A stretch of DNA of 64,000 nucleotides from Clostridium sp. KNHs205 (GTDB lineage: Bacteria; Bacillota; Clostridia; Lachnospirales; Lachnospiraceae): positions 1,659,501 through 1,723,500 of the forward strand of contig NZ_JNLE01000003.1 in NCBI RefSeq assembly GCF_000702945.1, given 5' to 3'. The notes beneath the pieces were generated by a model. That model did not search any database. It saw nothing but the letters and a program-made list of their open reading frames with translations, and was not told the DNA's origin. The translations under genes were made by a program, and so were the position numbers. Every line of letters starts with the position of its first letter. Positions within the stretch are counted from its first letter, which is position 1. Of this stretch, positions 8,595 through 17,793 are shown in pieces.

Positions 8595-10580
8595 ATGGGT
8601 AAAATAGAATTATATAAGGATAAACTGGTATTTGAAAGAAAAGACGAGCTTACGGTTATTGAAGCATACGGCAACAACTGCCTGCGCTGCCGGACAACGA
8701 AAAATGCAAAGATTTCAGAGGAGTCCTGGACACTGCTGCCCCAGACAGCAGCTGATAGCTGCGTGGTTACCGGAGATGAAAGTGTGGCTATCATTACCAA
8801 TGGTAAGGTCTCTGCTAAAATTGAAGCAGGTAATATATGGCATGGAGGCATTATCACTTATTATCGCAACGGAAAACAGATCCTGCATACCAAATACGAA
8901 GGTGACTATACCACCAGGAACATGCATCGTGAAGGTGACCATTATCAGGTCAAGGTGATTTTTGATGCAAATAAAGGAGAGCATTTTTACGGACTTGGTC
9001 AGGAACAGGAGGATCAGTTCGACCGTAAGGGAAGTACCTGTAATCTCTTGCATTACAATACAAAATCCACACTGCCGGTAGTGTATTCCTCCTTAGGGTA
9101 TGGATTTTTCTGGAACAACCCTTCTCCCGGCAGATGTGAGCTGACCAATAACCATACCCTGTGGGTATCGGATAGTGCTTATCAGGCAGATTATCTGGTC
9201 TATGCCGGTGATACCCCCGCAGAGGTCATGAAGATCTACTGTGATCTGACCGGTTATGCACCAGCTTTTCCAGAGTGGGCAGCTGGTTTCTGGCAGTGCA
9301 AGCTTCGTTATGAGACACAGGAAGATTTACTGGAGGCGGCAAGGGAGTATAAGAAAAGAGGTATCCCCATTGATGCCATTGTTATCGATTATTTCCACTG
9401 GACAGAGCAGGGAGAATGGAAATTTGACCCGAAATACTGGCCGGATCCCAAAGCCATGTGCGAAGAATTAAGACAGATGAACATTGAACCCATTGTCTCC
9501 ATCTGGCCAACCATCAACCCCAACAGTGAGAATTACCTTGAGATGAGCGAAGGCAATATGCTGGTGCGTACAGAAAACGGACAATACGGTACCTTTGATT
9601 TCTACGGGCAGCAGACCTTCATCGATCCCATGAATCCTAAGACAGCCAAATTTGTATGGGACAAGGTCAAGCAGAATTATTACAGTTATGGCATAAGGAA
9701 TTTCTGGCTGGATGAAGCGGAACCTGAGGTTCATCCCCAGCAGTTCGGACATCTGAAGTTCCATCTGGGAAACGGTGCCCAGACAGCCATGCTGTATCCC
9801 TATTATTATTCAAAAATGTTCTACGAGGGCTTAAAGGAGGTTGGAGAAGAGAAAGTCATTTCCCTTACCAGGGCAGCTTATCCCGGAAGTCAGAAATATG
9901 GGTCTGCTGTCTGGAATGGAGATATCATGTCCACCTTTGAAGCTCTCCGAATGAGTATCAAGAGTGGACTGTCCATGGCAATGTGCGGGATTCCCTGGTG
10001 GAATTCAGATATCGGAGGATTCTTTAGCGGTGATATTGAAAGTGACTATTTTAGAGAGCTGGTTGTCCGCTGGTTCCAGTTTGGTCTGTTTAGCCCCATT
10101 ATGAGACTCCATGGTTCACGCAGCCGTTCCAAGAATCATAAACCCCGTCATCCGGGAATCATTGAGCCAAGTGGCGGTGATAATGAAATCTGGTGCTTTG
10201 GAGAGGAGAATTATCCGGAGTTAAAGAAACTCATTGAAATCAGGGAGCGAATGAAACCCTATACCCAGAAATATATGGACATTGCCAGCGAGACCGGTAA
10301 ACCCATAATGCGCCCTATGTTCTTCGATTATTACAACGATGAGATTTGTTATAAACTGGAGGACCAGTATATGTATGGGGAGGAGATACTTTTTGCACCT
10401 ATTGTAAACCAGGGCCAGGTGGAGCGCGAAGTTTATCTGCCGGAAGGTAACTGGATCCAAATACTTGACAAAAAGGTCTACAGCGGAAAGCAGCAGATAA
10501 GCTGCAGGGCTGAATTGTATGAGTTTATTGCTTTCGTAAAAGAAGGAAGCGATGTCCTTTCTGTATTTGATATCCTTTAA
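8595..10580 (+). CDS. GH31 glycoside hydrolase, probable alpha-xylosidase
   Basis: A 661-residue cytoplasmic retaining GH31 enzyme. The N-terminal beta-sandwich ends near GLGQEQEDQFDRKG. The barrel has PEWAAGFWQCKLRY, then IDAIVIDYFHWTEQGEWKFDPKYWPDP, then FWLDEAEPE with nucleophile D373, and AVWNGDIM with acid/base D443, followed by GIPWWNSDIGGF and MRLHGSRSR. The Phe-Trp-Leu-Asp-Glu-Ala-Glu-Pro-Glu form around the nucleophile is typical of alpha-xylosidases such as YicI/XylS, which release alpha-xylose from xyloglucan oligosaccharides. It is shorter than YicI (about 770) because the C-terminal beta domain is reduced. Divergent AraC control is likely; a GH43 gene follows 78 bp downstream. 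Confidence 0.9.
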   Translation: MGKIELYKDKLVFERKDELTVIEAYGNNCLRCRTTKNAKISEESWTLLPQTAADSCVVTGDESVAIITNGKVSAKIEAGNIWHGGIITYYRNGKQILHTKYEGDYTTRNMHREGDHYQVKVIFDANKGEHFYGLGQEQEDQFDRKGSTCNLLHYNTKSTLPVVYSSLGYGFFWNNPSPGRCELTNNHTLWVSDSAYQADYLVYAGDTPAEVMKIYCDLTGYAPAFPEWAAGFWQCKLRYETQEDLLEAAREYKKRGIPIDAIVIDYFHWTEQGEWKFDPKYWPDPKAMCEELRQMNIEPIVSIWPTINPNSENYLEMSEGNMLVRTENGQYGTFDFYGQQTFIDPMNPKTAKFVWDKVKQNYYSYGIRNFWLDEAEPEVHPQQFGHLKFHLGNGAQTAMLYPYYYSKMFYEGLKEVGEEKVISLTRAAYPGSQKYGSAVWNGDIMSTFEALRMSIKSGLSMAMCGIPWWNSDIGGFFSGDIESDYFRELVVRWFQFGLFSPIMRLHGSRSRSKNHKPRHPGIIEPSGGDNEIWCFGEENYPELKKLIEIRERMKPYTQKYMDIASETGKPIMRPMFFDYYNDEICYKLEDQYMYGEEILFAPIVNQGQVEREVYLPEGNWIQILDKKVYSGKQQISCRAELYEFIAFVKEGSDVLSVFDIL

Positions 10581-10658
10581 GTTCACTATCAAAAACGGCA
10601 GAGAGAAATGAGGTATGGGGGAATTTGTAAATATTCTTAAATAGGTTTGGAGGTAAGC

Positions 10659-12479
10659 ATGACGAAGCAATATGAGAAAGCTATGGAGATAATGGTTTAT
10701 ACCAGAGACCCGGAGAAGGATTATACGGAGTCTTTAAGTAACAGTATTCATCTGGCCTGTAAGAAAGGGGAGGAGAAGTTTCAACCCCTGAACAGGAATT
10801 ATGGCATACTTTTTGCCAAAGCTACCATCAATGAGGACAATGTAATAAAGGAAAAAGGCTTAAAGAACCCCTATTTGTTTCAAAGGGCAGAGGGTTCCTT
10901 CGGCATTCTTGCAATAAGGGTAAATGGCCAGGGGGAAGCAGATACAGAAAGCAGAGGATATGTCCTTTTCTGGCAATCCGATGACCTGACGGATTTCGGG
11001 GAAGAGCAATTGTTGCAGCTGCATAAGGAGGAATATGTGGAAGAGGTGCAGTGCCGCTATCTTCCGGGAGAAAAGATTTATGAATTACGATGGAAAGACA
11101 GCAAGGGAAAATTCTATCGAAATACCTTAACAGATTTGTCAGAGCCCGGCAGTATATCAGAACCGGAGGAAATAACGGAATATGAGAGGATATCTCCAGA
11201 AGCCTTTCAGCCAGGAGTGAATCCCGGAAATAGTATGAAGGTTGCCTGGGAAACCGGAAACCATATAAGTTCCAGGTGGAGTCCCTTGCAGTATACAGAA
11301 ATCAAGGTACCGGACAGCTTAAAAGCAAATACCCTGGATGAAGTTAGAGATATAAAAGCGGCAGCAATTTATTCCGATGGTTCTATTGCCGAAAAACAGG
11401 TGGACTGGGATTGCGGAACAATTGACTTTTCTGTACCCGGAACCTATGAGCTTACCGGAAAAGTTCTCCGGAAGGAATATCCTTTTCCCTTGGCCCACGG
11501 ATATGCTGATCCTGTAATCTTACCCTGGAATGGGAAATATTATTACATTGCCACCAATGACAATAAAAATGATATCGGTATCTTTGTACGGGAAGCAGAG
11601 AACATAGAGGGTTTATTTGCAGAGGGTTATAAAGAAGTATTGATATTGGACGAAAACGAAGAGAAGAATTTTGTTCAGACCTTTTGGGCGCCGGAATTCC
11701 ATAGCATCGGAGGGGAACTTTATATTCTCTTTGCAGTAAGCGGTAAGCAGTGGGGACCCCAGTGTCATATGATGAAGCTGAAAAAGGGCGGAGATATCCT
11801 GTGTGCAGAGGATTGGGAAGAACCCGTAAGGGTAAGAAGAACAGACGGCAGCTATCTGGCAGAGGAGGGGATTACCCTGGATATGACATACTTCAATGCC
11901 GGCGGAAGAGCCTGTGTCCTCTGGTCTTTCCGAAAAGGCATTGGAACACCCCTGGATACAGGTTCCATGATCTATATAGCATCCATTGATGAGAAGAATC
12001 CGACCGTACTGACCAGCGAACCGGTGTTATTGACCAGACCTCTTTACGGCTGGGAAAACATACAGGGAACAATTAATAACGAAGGACCCTACCCACTGGT
12101 TACGGAGGATATGGTGTACATTACCTATTCCGGCGGGGCTGCCTGCGGGTATACCTACGCTTTGGGCTTATTGAGTATTCCGGTGGGTAGTGATTATCTG
12201 GATGCAGCAGCCTGGAAGAAGGCTACTACTCCTGTCTTATCCTATTATTCCATTGAAGGAGTATATGGTCCTGGACATAATTCCTTCTTCCGGGATTATG
12301 ATGGAAGTACCTGGATTCTGTATCACGGTGAAACCGAACTGGTTCCCTTTGGAAAAAGGTGTACGGCAATGCACCGGGTGCATTTTGACAGGAAAGGACG
12401 TCCGGTATTTGACCTGGCAGGAGAAAGGGAGCTGAGCAAGGGCTTGGAAGAGCTATCTATAAAAATAATAGTAGAGTAA
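10659..12479 (+). CDS. GH43 family glycoside hydrolase with N-terminal accessory domain
   Basis: A 606-residue cytoplasmic protein. ATG 10659 is chosen as start because TTTGGAGG (10646-10653) sits just before it; the TTG at 10647 overlaps that ribosome site. Residues 1-270 are a beta-rich region with no family I can name. The five-bladed propeller begins at HGYADPVILPWNGKYYYIAT, where D284 is the candidate general base. TLDMTYF (D408) is the candidate pKa modulator and NEGPYPLV (E475) the candidate acid. GH43 enzymes remove arabinose or xylose from arabinan, arabinoxylan or xyloglucan side chains. It is probably co-transcribed with the upstream GH31. Exact linkage cannot be told from sequence. 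Confidence 0.85.
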   Translation: MTKQYEKAMEIMVYTRDPEKDYTESLSNSIHLACKKGEEKFQPLNRNYGILFAKATINEDNVIKEKGLKNPYLFQRAEGSFGILAIRVNGQGEADTESRGYVLFWQSDDLTDFGEEQLLQLHKEEYVEEVQCRYLPGEKIYELRWKDSKGKFYRNTLTDLSEPGSISEPEEITEYERISPEAFQPGVNPGNSMKVAWETGNHISSRWSPLQYTEIKVPDSLKANTLDEVRDIKAAAIYSDGSIAEKQVDWDCGTIDFSVPGTYELTGKVLRKEYPFPLAHGYADPVILPWNGKYYYIATNDNKNDIGIFVREAENIEGLFAEGYKEVLILDENEEKNFVQTFWAPEFHSIGGELYILFAVSGKQWGPQCHMMKLKKGGDILCAEDWEEPVRVRRTDGSYLAEEGITLDMTYFNAGGRACVLWSFRKGIGTPLDTGSMIYIASIDEKNPTVLTSEPVLLTRPLYGWENIQGTINNEGPYPLVTEDMVYITYSGGAACGYTYALGLLSIPVGSDYLDAAAWKKATTPVLSYYSIEGVYGPGHNSFFRDYDGSTWILYHGETELVPFGKRCTAMHRVHFDRKGRPVFDLAGERELSKGLEELSIKIIVE

Positions 12480-12488
12480 GTATACAGC

Positions 12489-12591
12489 AGAAGAGTTCTC
12501 TTTTCTGTCCGGTATCAGAAAGGGTATTTTGTTGCTGATACATGCCGATAATTTCTCAGGCTGGACAGAGAAGCAAAGGGCTCTTCTTTTT
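12489..12591 (+). terminator. Long-arm terminator after the GH31-GH43 pair
   Basis: AGAAGAG(TT)CTCTTTTCTGTCC pairs imperfectly with GGACAGAGAAGCAAAGGG followed by CTCTTCT, and a run of T follows. A smaller inner stem (GGTATCAG with CTGATAC) lies between. The 12480-12819 gap otherwise holds only the leader of the next AraC gene. Confidence 0.7.
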
Positions 12592-12819
12592 GTTTTGCTT
12601 CTGGGGACTTTATACCTTGATAGCAGAGTACAAGCAGCTCTTTTTTTGAAATTGAGGTGGAATTATATGCCGGTATCATTTTGTTTAATCATTAAATTAA
12701 CTATTTCATTTAACTATCTGTTTATGTTAGAATAAAGATATTAACGCAAGGAATACTTCAATAAACGGATGTAAGGCAATCAGAGGGTCAATAAAACCGA
12801 TGATATATGGAGGAAGGAA

Positions 12820-13626
12820 ATGATACACATTGATTATACAGAATATGATGCTTCTCATACAAGTGATTTTGTTTTTGACATACCGGAAGGGCATGATTGC
12901 TGGTTGTTATTGCTGACCCAGACCCCTGCTATTTTTATGGTGGAGAATACCTGCCGGGAATATCCTTCTAACTGTGCCATACTGTACAAACCAAAGCAAA
13001 GGATATACTACCGGGCCTGCGGAGAAAGGTATGCCAATGACTGGATCCGTTTTTATACCGATGAAAATTATGTCATAACAACGCCGATACAGTGCGGGGT
13101 ACCTTTTCAGATACACGATCCCTCTTACTGTCATAAGTTATACCAGTTATTGGTTACGGAACACATTCTGAACAACAGCTTTAAGGATATAACAATAGAT
13201 AATCTTTTTCGTATATTGTTCAACAAATTATTGGAATCCTATGATTATAAAACAGTGACACCTTTGTTTAAGAATCTCAAGGAACTGAAAATGGAGATCT
13301 ATCACAGACCCTACGAGGAATGGACTGTCAGCCGGATGGCGGAGAAACTGAATATCAGCGTTGGCTATATGCAGGATATTTATAAGAATACTTTTGGTGT
13401 TACCTGTATGGAGGATGTAATCAACAGCAGGATCAATCTGGCAAAAAAGTACCTTGTATACGACCAATACACGATAGCTGAGATTATAACCTTATGCGGA
13501 TACCGCAACATTGAACATTTTTTTCGTCAATTCAAGAAGACTACCGGAGTCACTCCAAACCAATTCCGAAAGCTTCCCCATGCAATACCTCCTTTGCAGA
13601 ATAAGAAAGATAAGGATTTTCCGTGA
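12820..13626 (+). CDS. AraC family transcriptional regulator
   Basis: A 268-residue regulator. The N-terminal part (1-150) is a cupin-like ligand domain with DIPEGHDCWLLLL and NCAILYKPKQRIYY. The C-terminal 100 residues are the DNA-binding region: WTVSRMAEKLNISVGYMQDIYKNTFG, then IAEIITLCGYRNIEHFFRQFKKTTGVTPNQFRK. GGAGG at 12809-12813 supports the start. It lies between the GH43 operon and the second GH31 operon, both on the same strand. The GH31 gene at 14216, beyond repeat copy C, is its likeliest target. The inducer is unknown. Confidence 0.9.
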   Translation: MIHIDYTEYDASHTSDFVFDIPEGHDCWLLLLTQTPAIFMVENTCREYPSNCAILYKPKQRIYYRACGERYANDWIRFYTDENYVITTPIQCGVPFQIHDPSYCHKLYQLLVTEHILNNSFKDITIDNLFRILFNKLLESYDYKTVTPLFKNLKELKMEIYHRPYEEWTVSRMAEKLNISVGYMQDIYKNTFGVTCMEDVINSRINLAKKYLVYDQYTIAEIITLCGYRNIEHFFRQFKKTTGVTPNQFRKLPHAIPPLQNKKDKDFP

Positions 13627-13810
13627 ACTGCTATCCGTAGAAAAGAACTGCCTGGTATAGGTGCCGTCATATCAGAGAAAATAAGGAAAACGCCTTCATC
13701 AAGGGTTTTCAAAGATCTCTTAAGTGGTTTGTTATGGTTTCATCCGGCCACACAGTTAAATATGTAACTGTCTAATTCATAATAAAATATAACTTTCTGT
13801 TTCATACTAT

Positions 13811-14061
13811 TTCAGGAAAATTGCAAAAAAGCAGAAGAACGAAAGCGCCTATGGAAAGGTATTAGAAATCCTTTTTTCTGAATATTTTCTGCTATCTTAT
13901 CAAACAGATTGTTTGAGCGAAGCGAGTTGTCTGTTTGATAAGATGTCCAGCATAAAATATTCAGAAAATTAGGAATTCTTATACCTTGGAATGAAACATG
14001 AGTTCTTCTGTTTTTTTACAATTTTCCGTCCGTATGATGAGAAAGAGAACTTTTGACTCTC
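13811..14061 (-). repeat. Quasi-palindromic repeat, copy C (reverse orientation)
   Basis: About 250 bp, the reverse-complement orientation of copies A and B. Shared words include GCGCCTATGGAAAGGTATTAGAA on one side and AAGGTATAAGAATTCC (reverse strand) on the other. The apex stem is ATCTTATCAAAC (13894-13905) with GTTTGATAAGAT (13933-13944) around TTTGAGCGAAGCGAGTTG. Relative to copy B, both arms differ at matched positions. It lies between the AraC gene and the second GH31 gene. The remainder of 13627-14215 is AT-rich leader with no gene. Confidence 0.85.
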
Positions 14062-14215
14062 CAGTAATAGAATACATCTTCTATAAATAATAGAATACAT
14101 CAATTAATTGATTTGATACATCATTGTAAGGCATTTACCATTAATTTATAATTATTTATTGGATATTAGAATGCAGTAATTTCGCTTATATACAGATAGT
14201 GGAGGAGATACCTTT

Positions 14216-16627
14216 ATGTATTCAGAGATAAAGACCGGTAATAGCGGAGAGGAAATAGAATTTATAGAAGGAGAGAAGGCTCTGTTTACCGGGATAGAAA
14301 GGGTGAACAAAAATTTCATTCATATCGTTCATACCTTTAATCAGGAGGAGCCTGTAGAAAGTATTCTGGTTGAGAAGACAGAAGAAAAGGACACCGGCAG
14401 GGAAGCAGTTAATGAAGCGGAGTACTCTGAGGACGGCAGCCTGCTTATTCGGAATAGGCTGGGAGAAGTGGCAGTAAAAGAGGTGGAACACAGTCTTATA
14501 AAGAAAAAAATCTACCGATATCAAAAAGCGGAGACCTCCTCCTTCCGCCAAAAGCATACAGCAAACGGGGAAGTAACCTATCTCGATACGATTGAAAAGG
14601 AGTCAGGGGAGGAGGCCTATGAAGGCAGGCTTACCTTTGAAATAACAGGAGAGGAGTGTCTTTATGGACTCGGGCAGCACGAGGACGGAATATATAATTA
14701 CCGCAACCAGAAGGAGTATCTGTTTCAGGCTAATATGAAAATCAGTATGCCGGTGCTGCTTTCTTCACGTAATTATGGTATTTTTATTGATTCGGAAAGT
14801 GCCATGACCTTTGAAAGTGAAGAGAACAGGGTCCATTTTACAATAGATACGGTCAAGTACCTTTCTTATTATATTATAACGGGTCAAAATCTGGAAGAAA
14901 TCCAAAAATCGCTGCGTGAGCTTACAGGCAGAGCTCCCCTGCTGCCAAGGTGGGCTTTCGGCTATATCCAGAGCAGGGAACGTTATCAATCCGCAGAGGA
15001 ACTTCTGGAGGTGGTAAAGCATTTTCGTGAGCTTGGAATACCCCTGGATTGTATTGTACAGGACTGGCTGACCTGGGAAGATGGCTTGTGGGGAGAAAAG
15101 ACAGCGGATAAGAAAAGGTATCCTGATATTACGAAGTTGATTGACACCCTTCACAAACAGCAGGTAAAACTCATGGTTTCCATCTGGCCTAATATGTCGG
15201 AAGGTGGTAAGAACCTGCAGGAATTTAAAGAAAAGAATCTGCTCCTGCCAAACTCTTCGATTTATAATGCCTATGATGAGACCGCCAGGGAGATTTATTG
15301 GAAACAGTGTGAAGAGGAGTGGTTCCGGTCCGGAGTGGATGCCTGGTGGTGCGATAATTCTGAACCCTTTACAGACTCGGATTGGAACGGAGAGAAGAAA
15401 AAGACAGAGGAACAACGTTTCAAGCTGGTAACAGAGGAAGCCAAAAAGTCCATTGAATGGACCCGGCTTAACAGCTTTGGACTGTTCCATGCAAAAGGAA
15501 TCTATGAGAACTGGCGTCGTTCCACCGGAGCAAAACGGGTGGTTAATCTGACCAGGTCCTCCTCTATATCAGGCCAGAAGTACGGAACCATTCTCTGGTC
15601 CGGAGACATCAGTGCAAAATGGTCCACCTTAAAGAAACAGATTACAGAGGGAATAAAGATTTCCATGACCGGCATCCCATATTGGACCCTGGATATCGGT
15701 GCCTTCTTTACGGTGAAGGATAAATGGGAGAACAGAGGCTGCGGAAGCAGTGGAAATCCCAATAAGCTTTGGTTCTGGGATGGAGACTACAATGACGGTG
15801 TACATGATCTGGGCTACAGGGAACTATATGTGAGGTGGTTTCAATATGGGACCTTCCTGCCGATGTTTCGTTCACACGGCACCGATACACCCAGGGAACC
15901 CTGGAATTTCGGCTCTCCGGGAGAAATATTCTATGACATTATTGTGAAATATATACGATTACGTTATCAGCTGCTGCCCTATATCTACTCTCTGGCAGCG
16001 AAAGTTCATTTTGATAATGCTGTCATGGTTCGCAGTCTGATGTTTGACTTCCCCCAGGATGAAAGAGTGAAAGAAATCAGTGATTCCTATTTATTTGGAA
16101 GAGCTTTGCTGATCTGTCCGGTTACGGAGCCTATGTATTACGGGGCTGACAGCCAACCCTTAAAGGATAGACCCAGAGAACGGGAGGTGTATCTGCCTGC
16201 AAACGCCCTGTGGTATGATTACTGGACCGGAAGGAGCTATGAGGGCGGGCAGACCATAGTGGCGGCAACGGAGTTGGATATCATACCGGTCTTTGTAAGA
16301 AGCGGTTCGATTCTCCCTCTGTCTGTACCTGGAGAATATGCAGAGGAAAACGGTGGAAGGATATCGGAGCTGCTGGTGTATATGGGAGCAGATGGTGAAT
16401 TCAGACTGTATAACGATGAAGGGGATAATTATTCCTATGAAAATGGAAATTACTCCTGCATTCCCTTATCCTACAGGGACGAAGAAAGGACGCTGACCTT
16501 TGGAAAAGCAGAGGGGAGTTTATCATATCAGACAGATTTCAGGGTAAGATTTATCGAGGACGGGAAAAAAGGTGAGATAAATAATATTATTTATGAGGGA
16601 GAAGAAGCTTATGTCAAATGTAACTGA
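14216..16627 (+). CDS. GH31 glycoside hydrolase (alpha-glucosidase/alpha-xylosidase family)
   Basis: An 803-residue cytoplasmic GH31 enzyme of full family length. The sandwich domain contains ECLYGLGQHEDGIYNYR. The barrel has LPRWAFGYIQSRERY, DCIVQDWLTWEDGLWG and MVSIWPNMSEGG, then AWWCDNSEPF with nucleophile D380 and ILWSGDIS with acid/base D464, then GIPYWTLDIGAFF and MFRSHGTDTPREPW. The C-terminal beta domains include GRALLICPVTEPM, REVYLPANALWYDYWTG and VFVRSGSILPLS. The Cys-Asp-Asn-Ser variant around the nucleophile differs from the first GH31 here, so substrate preference probably differs. GGAGGAG precedes the start. The gene overlaps the downstream serine hydrolase by 17 bases, implying one operon. 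Confidence 0.9.
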   Translation: MYSEIKTGNSGEEIEFIEGEKALFTGIERVNKNFIHIVHTFNQEEPVESILVEKTEEKDTGREAVNEAEYSEDGSLLIRNRLGEVAVKEVEHSLIKKKIYRYQKAETSSFRQKHTANGEVTYLDTIEKESGEEAYEGRLTFEITGEECLYGLGQHEDGIYNYRNQKEYLFQANMKISMPVLLSSRNYGIFIDSESAMTFESEENRVHFTIDTVKYLSYYIITGQNLEEIQKSLRELTGRAPLLPRWAFGYIQSRERYQSAEELLEVVKHFRELGIPLDCIVQDWLTWEDGLWGEKTADKKRYPDITKLIDTLHKQQVKLMVSIWPNMSEGGKNLQEFKEKNLLLPNSSIYNAYDETAREIYWKQCEEEWFRSGVDAWWCDNSEPFTDSDWNGEKKKTEEQRFKLVTEEAKKSIEWTRLNSFGLFHAKGIYENWRRSTGAKRVVNLTRSSSISGQKYGTILWSGDISAKWSTLKKQITEGIKISMTGIPYWTLDIGAFFTVKDKWENRGCGSSGNPNKLWFWDGDYNDGVHDLGYRELYVRWFQYGTFLPMFRSHGTDTPREPWNFGSPGEIFYDIIVKYIRLRYQLLPYIYSLAAKVHFDNAVMVRSLMFDFPQDERVKEISDSYLFGRALLICPVTEPMYYGADSQPLKDRPREREVYLPANALWYDYWTGRSYEGGQTIVAATELDIIPVFVRSGSILPLSVPGEYAEENGGRISELLVYMGADGEFRLYNDEGDNYSYENGNYSCIPLSYRDEERTLTFGKAEGSLSYQTDFRVRFIEDGKKGEINNIIYEGEEAYVKCN

Positions 16628-17783
16628 TATAGACTGCCTGCTCAGTGGGTTTGTGAAGGAAGGACTGTCAGGCTGCGGTTTGGAAATAAAACAGCGTGGA
16701 GAGACCTTGTATGAAGGTTATTTCGGCTGCAGTGATATGGCATCAGGAAAGAAGGTCAGCAACGCATCCGTTTTTCGACAGGCATCTCTGTCCAAGCTAC
16801 CTTTGTATACCGTTCTTATGATGCTCTATGAGAGAGGGGAATTTCTACTGACTGACCCGGTTTCAGACTATTTTCCCGAATGGAAGGACAGCAAAAGGAT
16901 TGTAAAGCATCCAGATGGTTCTTTTACAATACAACCCACTCTCCGACCCATAAACATCAGTGATTTACTTACCATGAGATGTGGGCTTCCCTATTGCAAC
17001 TTTCCCTCCGGTTCCGAAGATCCGGTGCTTAAGGCTATGGAAAAATGCATGAAGCCCTTATGGGAGAAGGGGCATTATACCCTTCGGGAACATATTGCCG
17101 TAATGGCAGAAGCTCCTCTGGCCTTTGAACCGGGAGAACACTGGCTCTATGGCTTCTCCAGCGAACTGGCGGCAGGCATTGTGGAAGCAGTCAGCGGAAA
17201 AGCCATTGAAGAGGTATTTCGTGAGCTGTTGTTCGAGCCTTTGGATATGGATGATACGGGAGCTCATTATTTTAGAGACATACAGGAGAGGATGGTAACG
17301 TTATATCAGAGAACAGAAGAAGGGGAACTGATTCCTGCAGTTACACCTTTTGATGAGAAGCATATCCCCGGGTCTGAACATCAATGCGGCTGGGCAAGGC
17401 TGTTCTCTACAGTCAATGATTATTCGAAGCTGGTTCAGATGCTTGCCAATGGCGGTGAGTATAAGGGAAAACGGCTTATGGGCAGGAAGACTATAGACCT
17501 GATGAGGACCAATGTCCTGAACCAGGAGCAGTTAAAGGAGTTCAGCAATGGATACAATGCCGGTTATGGTTATGGATATGGTGTGCGGACGCTTCTGAAT
17601 CAGGGAGCTGGCCATCATAACGGGACCTTACAGGCTTTTGGCTGGACAGGAGGCTTCGGGACCTGGTGTGAGGCCGATCCGGAGGAGGGGCTGTCTATTG
17701 TGTATATGCATAATCTGATTCCAAGCAAAGAGGAATATTATCATCCACGTATACGTGCTGCCGCCTACGGTCTGCTAAGATAA
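16611..17783 (+). CDS. Beta-lactamase-fold serine hydrolase (esterase EstB / class C type)
   Basis: A 390-residue protein of the beta-lactamase/transpeptidase-like family. The catalytic Ser-x-x-Lys is in FRQASLSKLPLYT, and the Tyr motif is in WLYGFSSELAAG. A C-terminal HNGTLQAFGWTGGFGTW plays the Lys-Thr-Gly role. ATG 16611 is preferred over 16593 because AGGGAG (16597-16602) is correctly spaced before it. There is no signal peptide, so a cell-wall or antibiotic role is unlikely. With a GH31, an MFS transporter and CE1-type esterase modules around it, a cytoplasmic sugar-ester hydrolase is the more sensible inference. Confidence 0.82.
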   Translation: MSNVTDIDCLLSGFVKEGLSGCGLEIKQRGETLYEGYFGCSDMASGKKVSNASVFRQASLSKLPLYTVLMMLYERGEFLLTDPVSDYFPEWKDSKRIVKHPDGSFTIQPTLRPINISDLLTMRCGLPYCNFPSGSEDPVLKAMEKCMKPLWEKGHYTLREHIAVMAEAPLAFEPGEHWLYGFSSELAAGIVEAVSGKAIEEVFRELLFEPLDMDDTGAHYFRDIQERMVTLYQRTEEGELIPAVTPFDEKHIPGSEHQCGWARLFSTVNDYSKLVQMLANGGEYKGKRLMGRKTIDLMRTNVLNQEQLKEFSNGYNAGYGYGYGVRTLLNQGAGHHNGTLQAFGWTGGFGTWCEADPEEGLSIVYMHNLIPSKEEYYHPRIRAAAYGLLR

Positions 17784-17793
17784 GGGGGAGAAT

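Noticed and set aside
12529..12735. 68-codon frame after the GH43 gene
   Set aside because: It crosses the terminator arm, has no ribosome site and no recognisable protein pattern.
14765..15490. 241-codon minus-strand frame
   Set aside because: It is antisense to the catalytic core of the second GH31 gene, whose motifs are complete.
16611..17783. Antibiotic-resistance beta-lactamase
   Set aside because: No signal peptide, and the gene overlaps a GH31 gene in a sugar operon.
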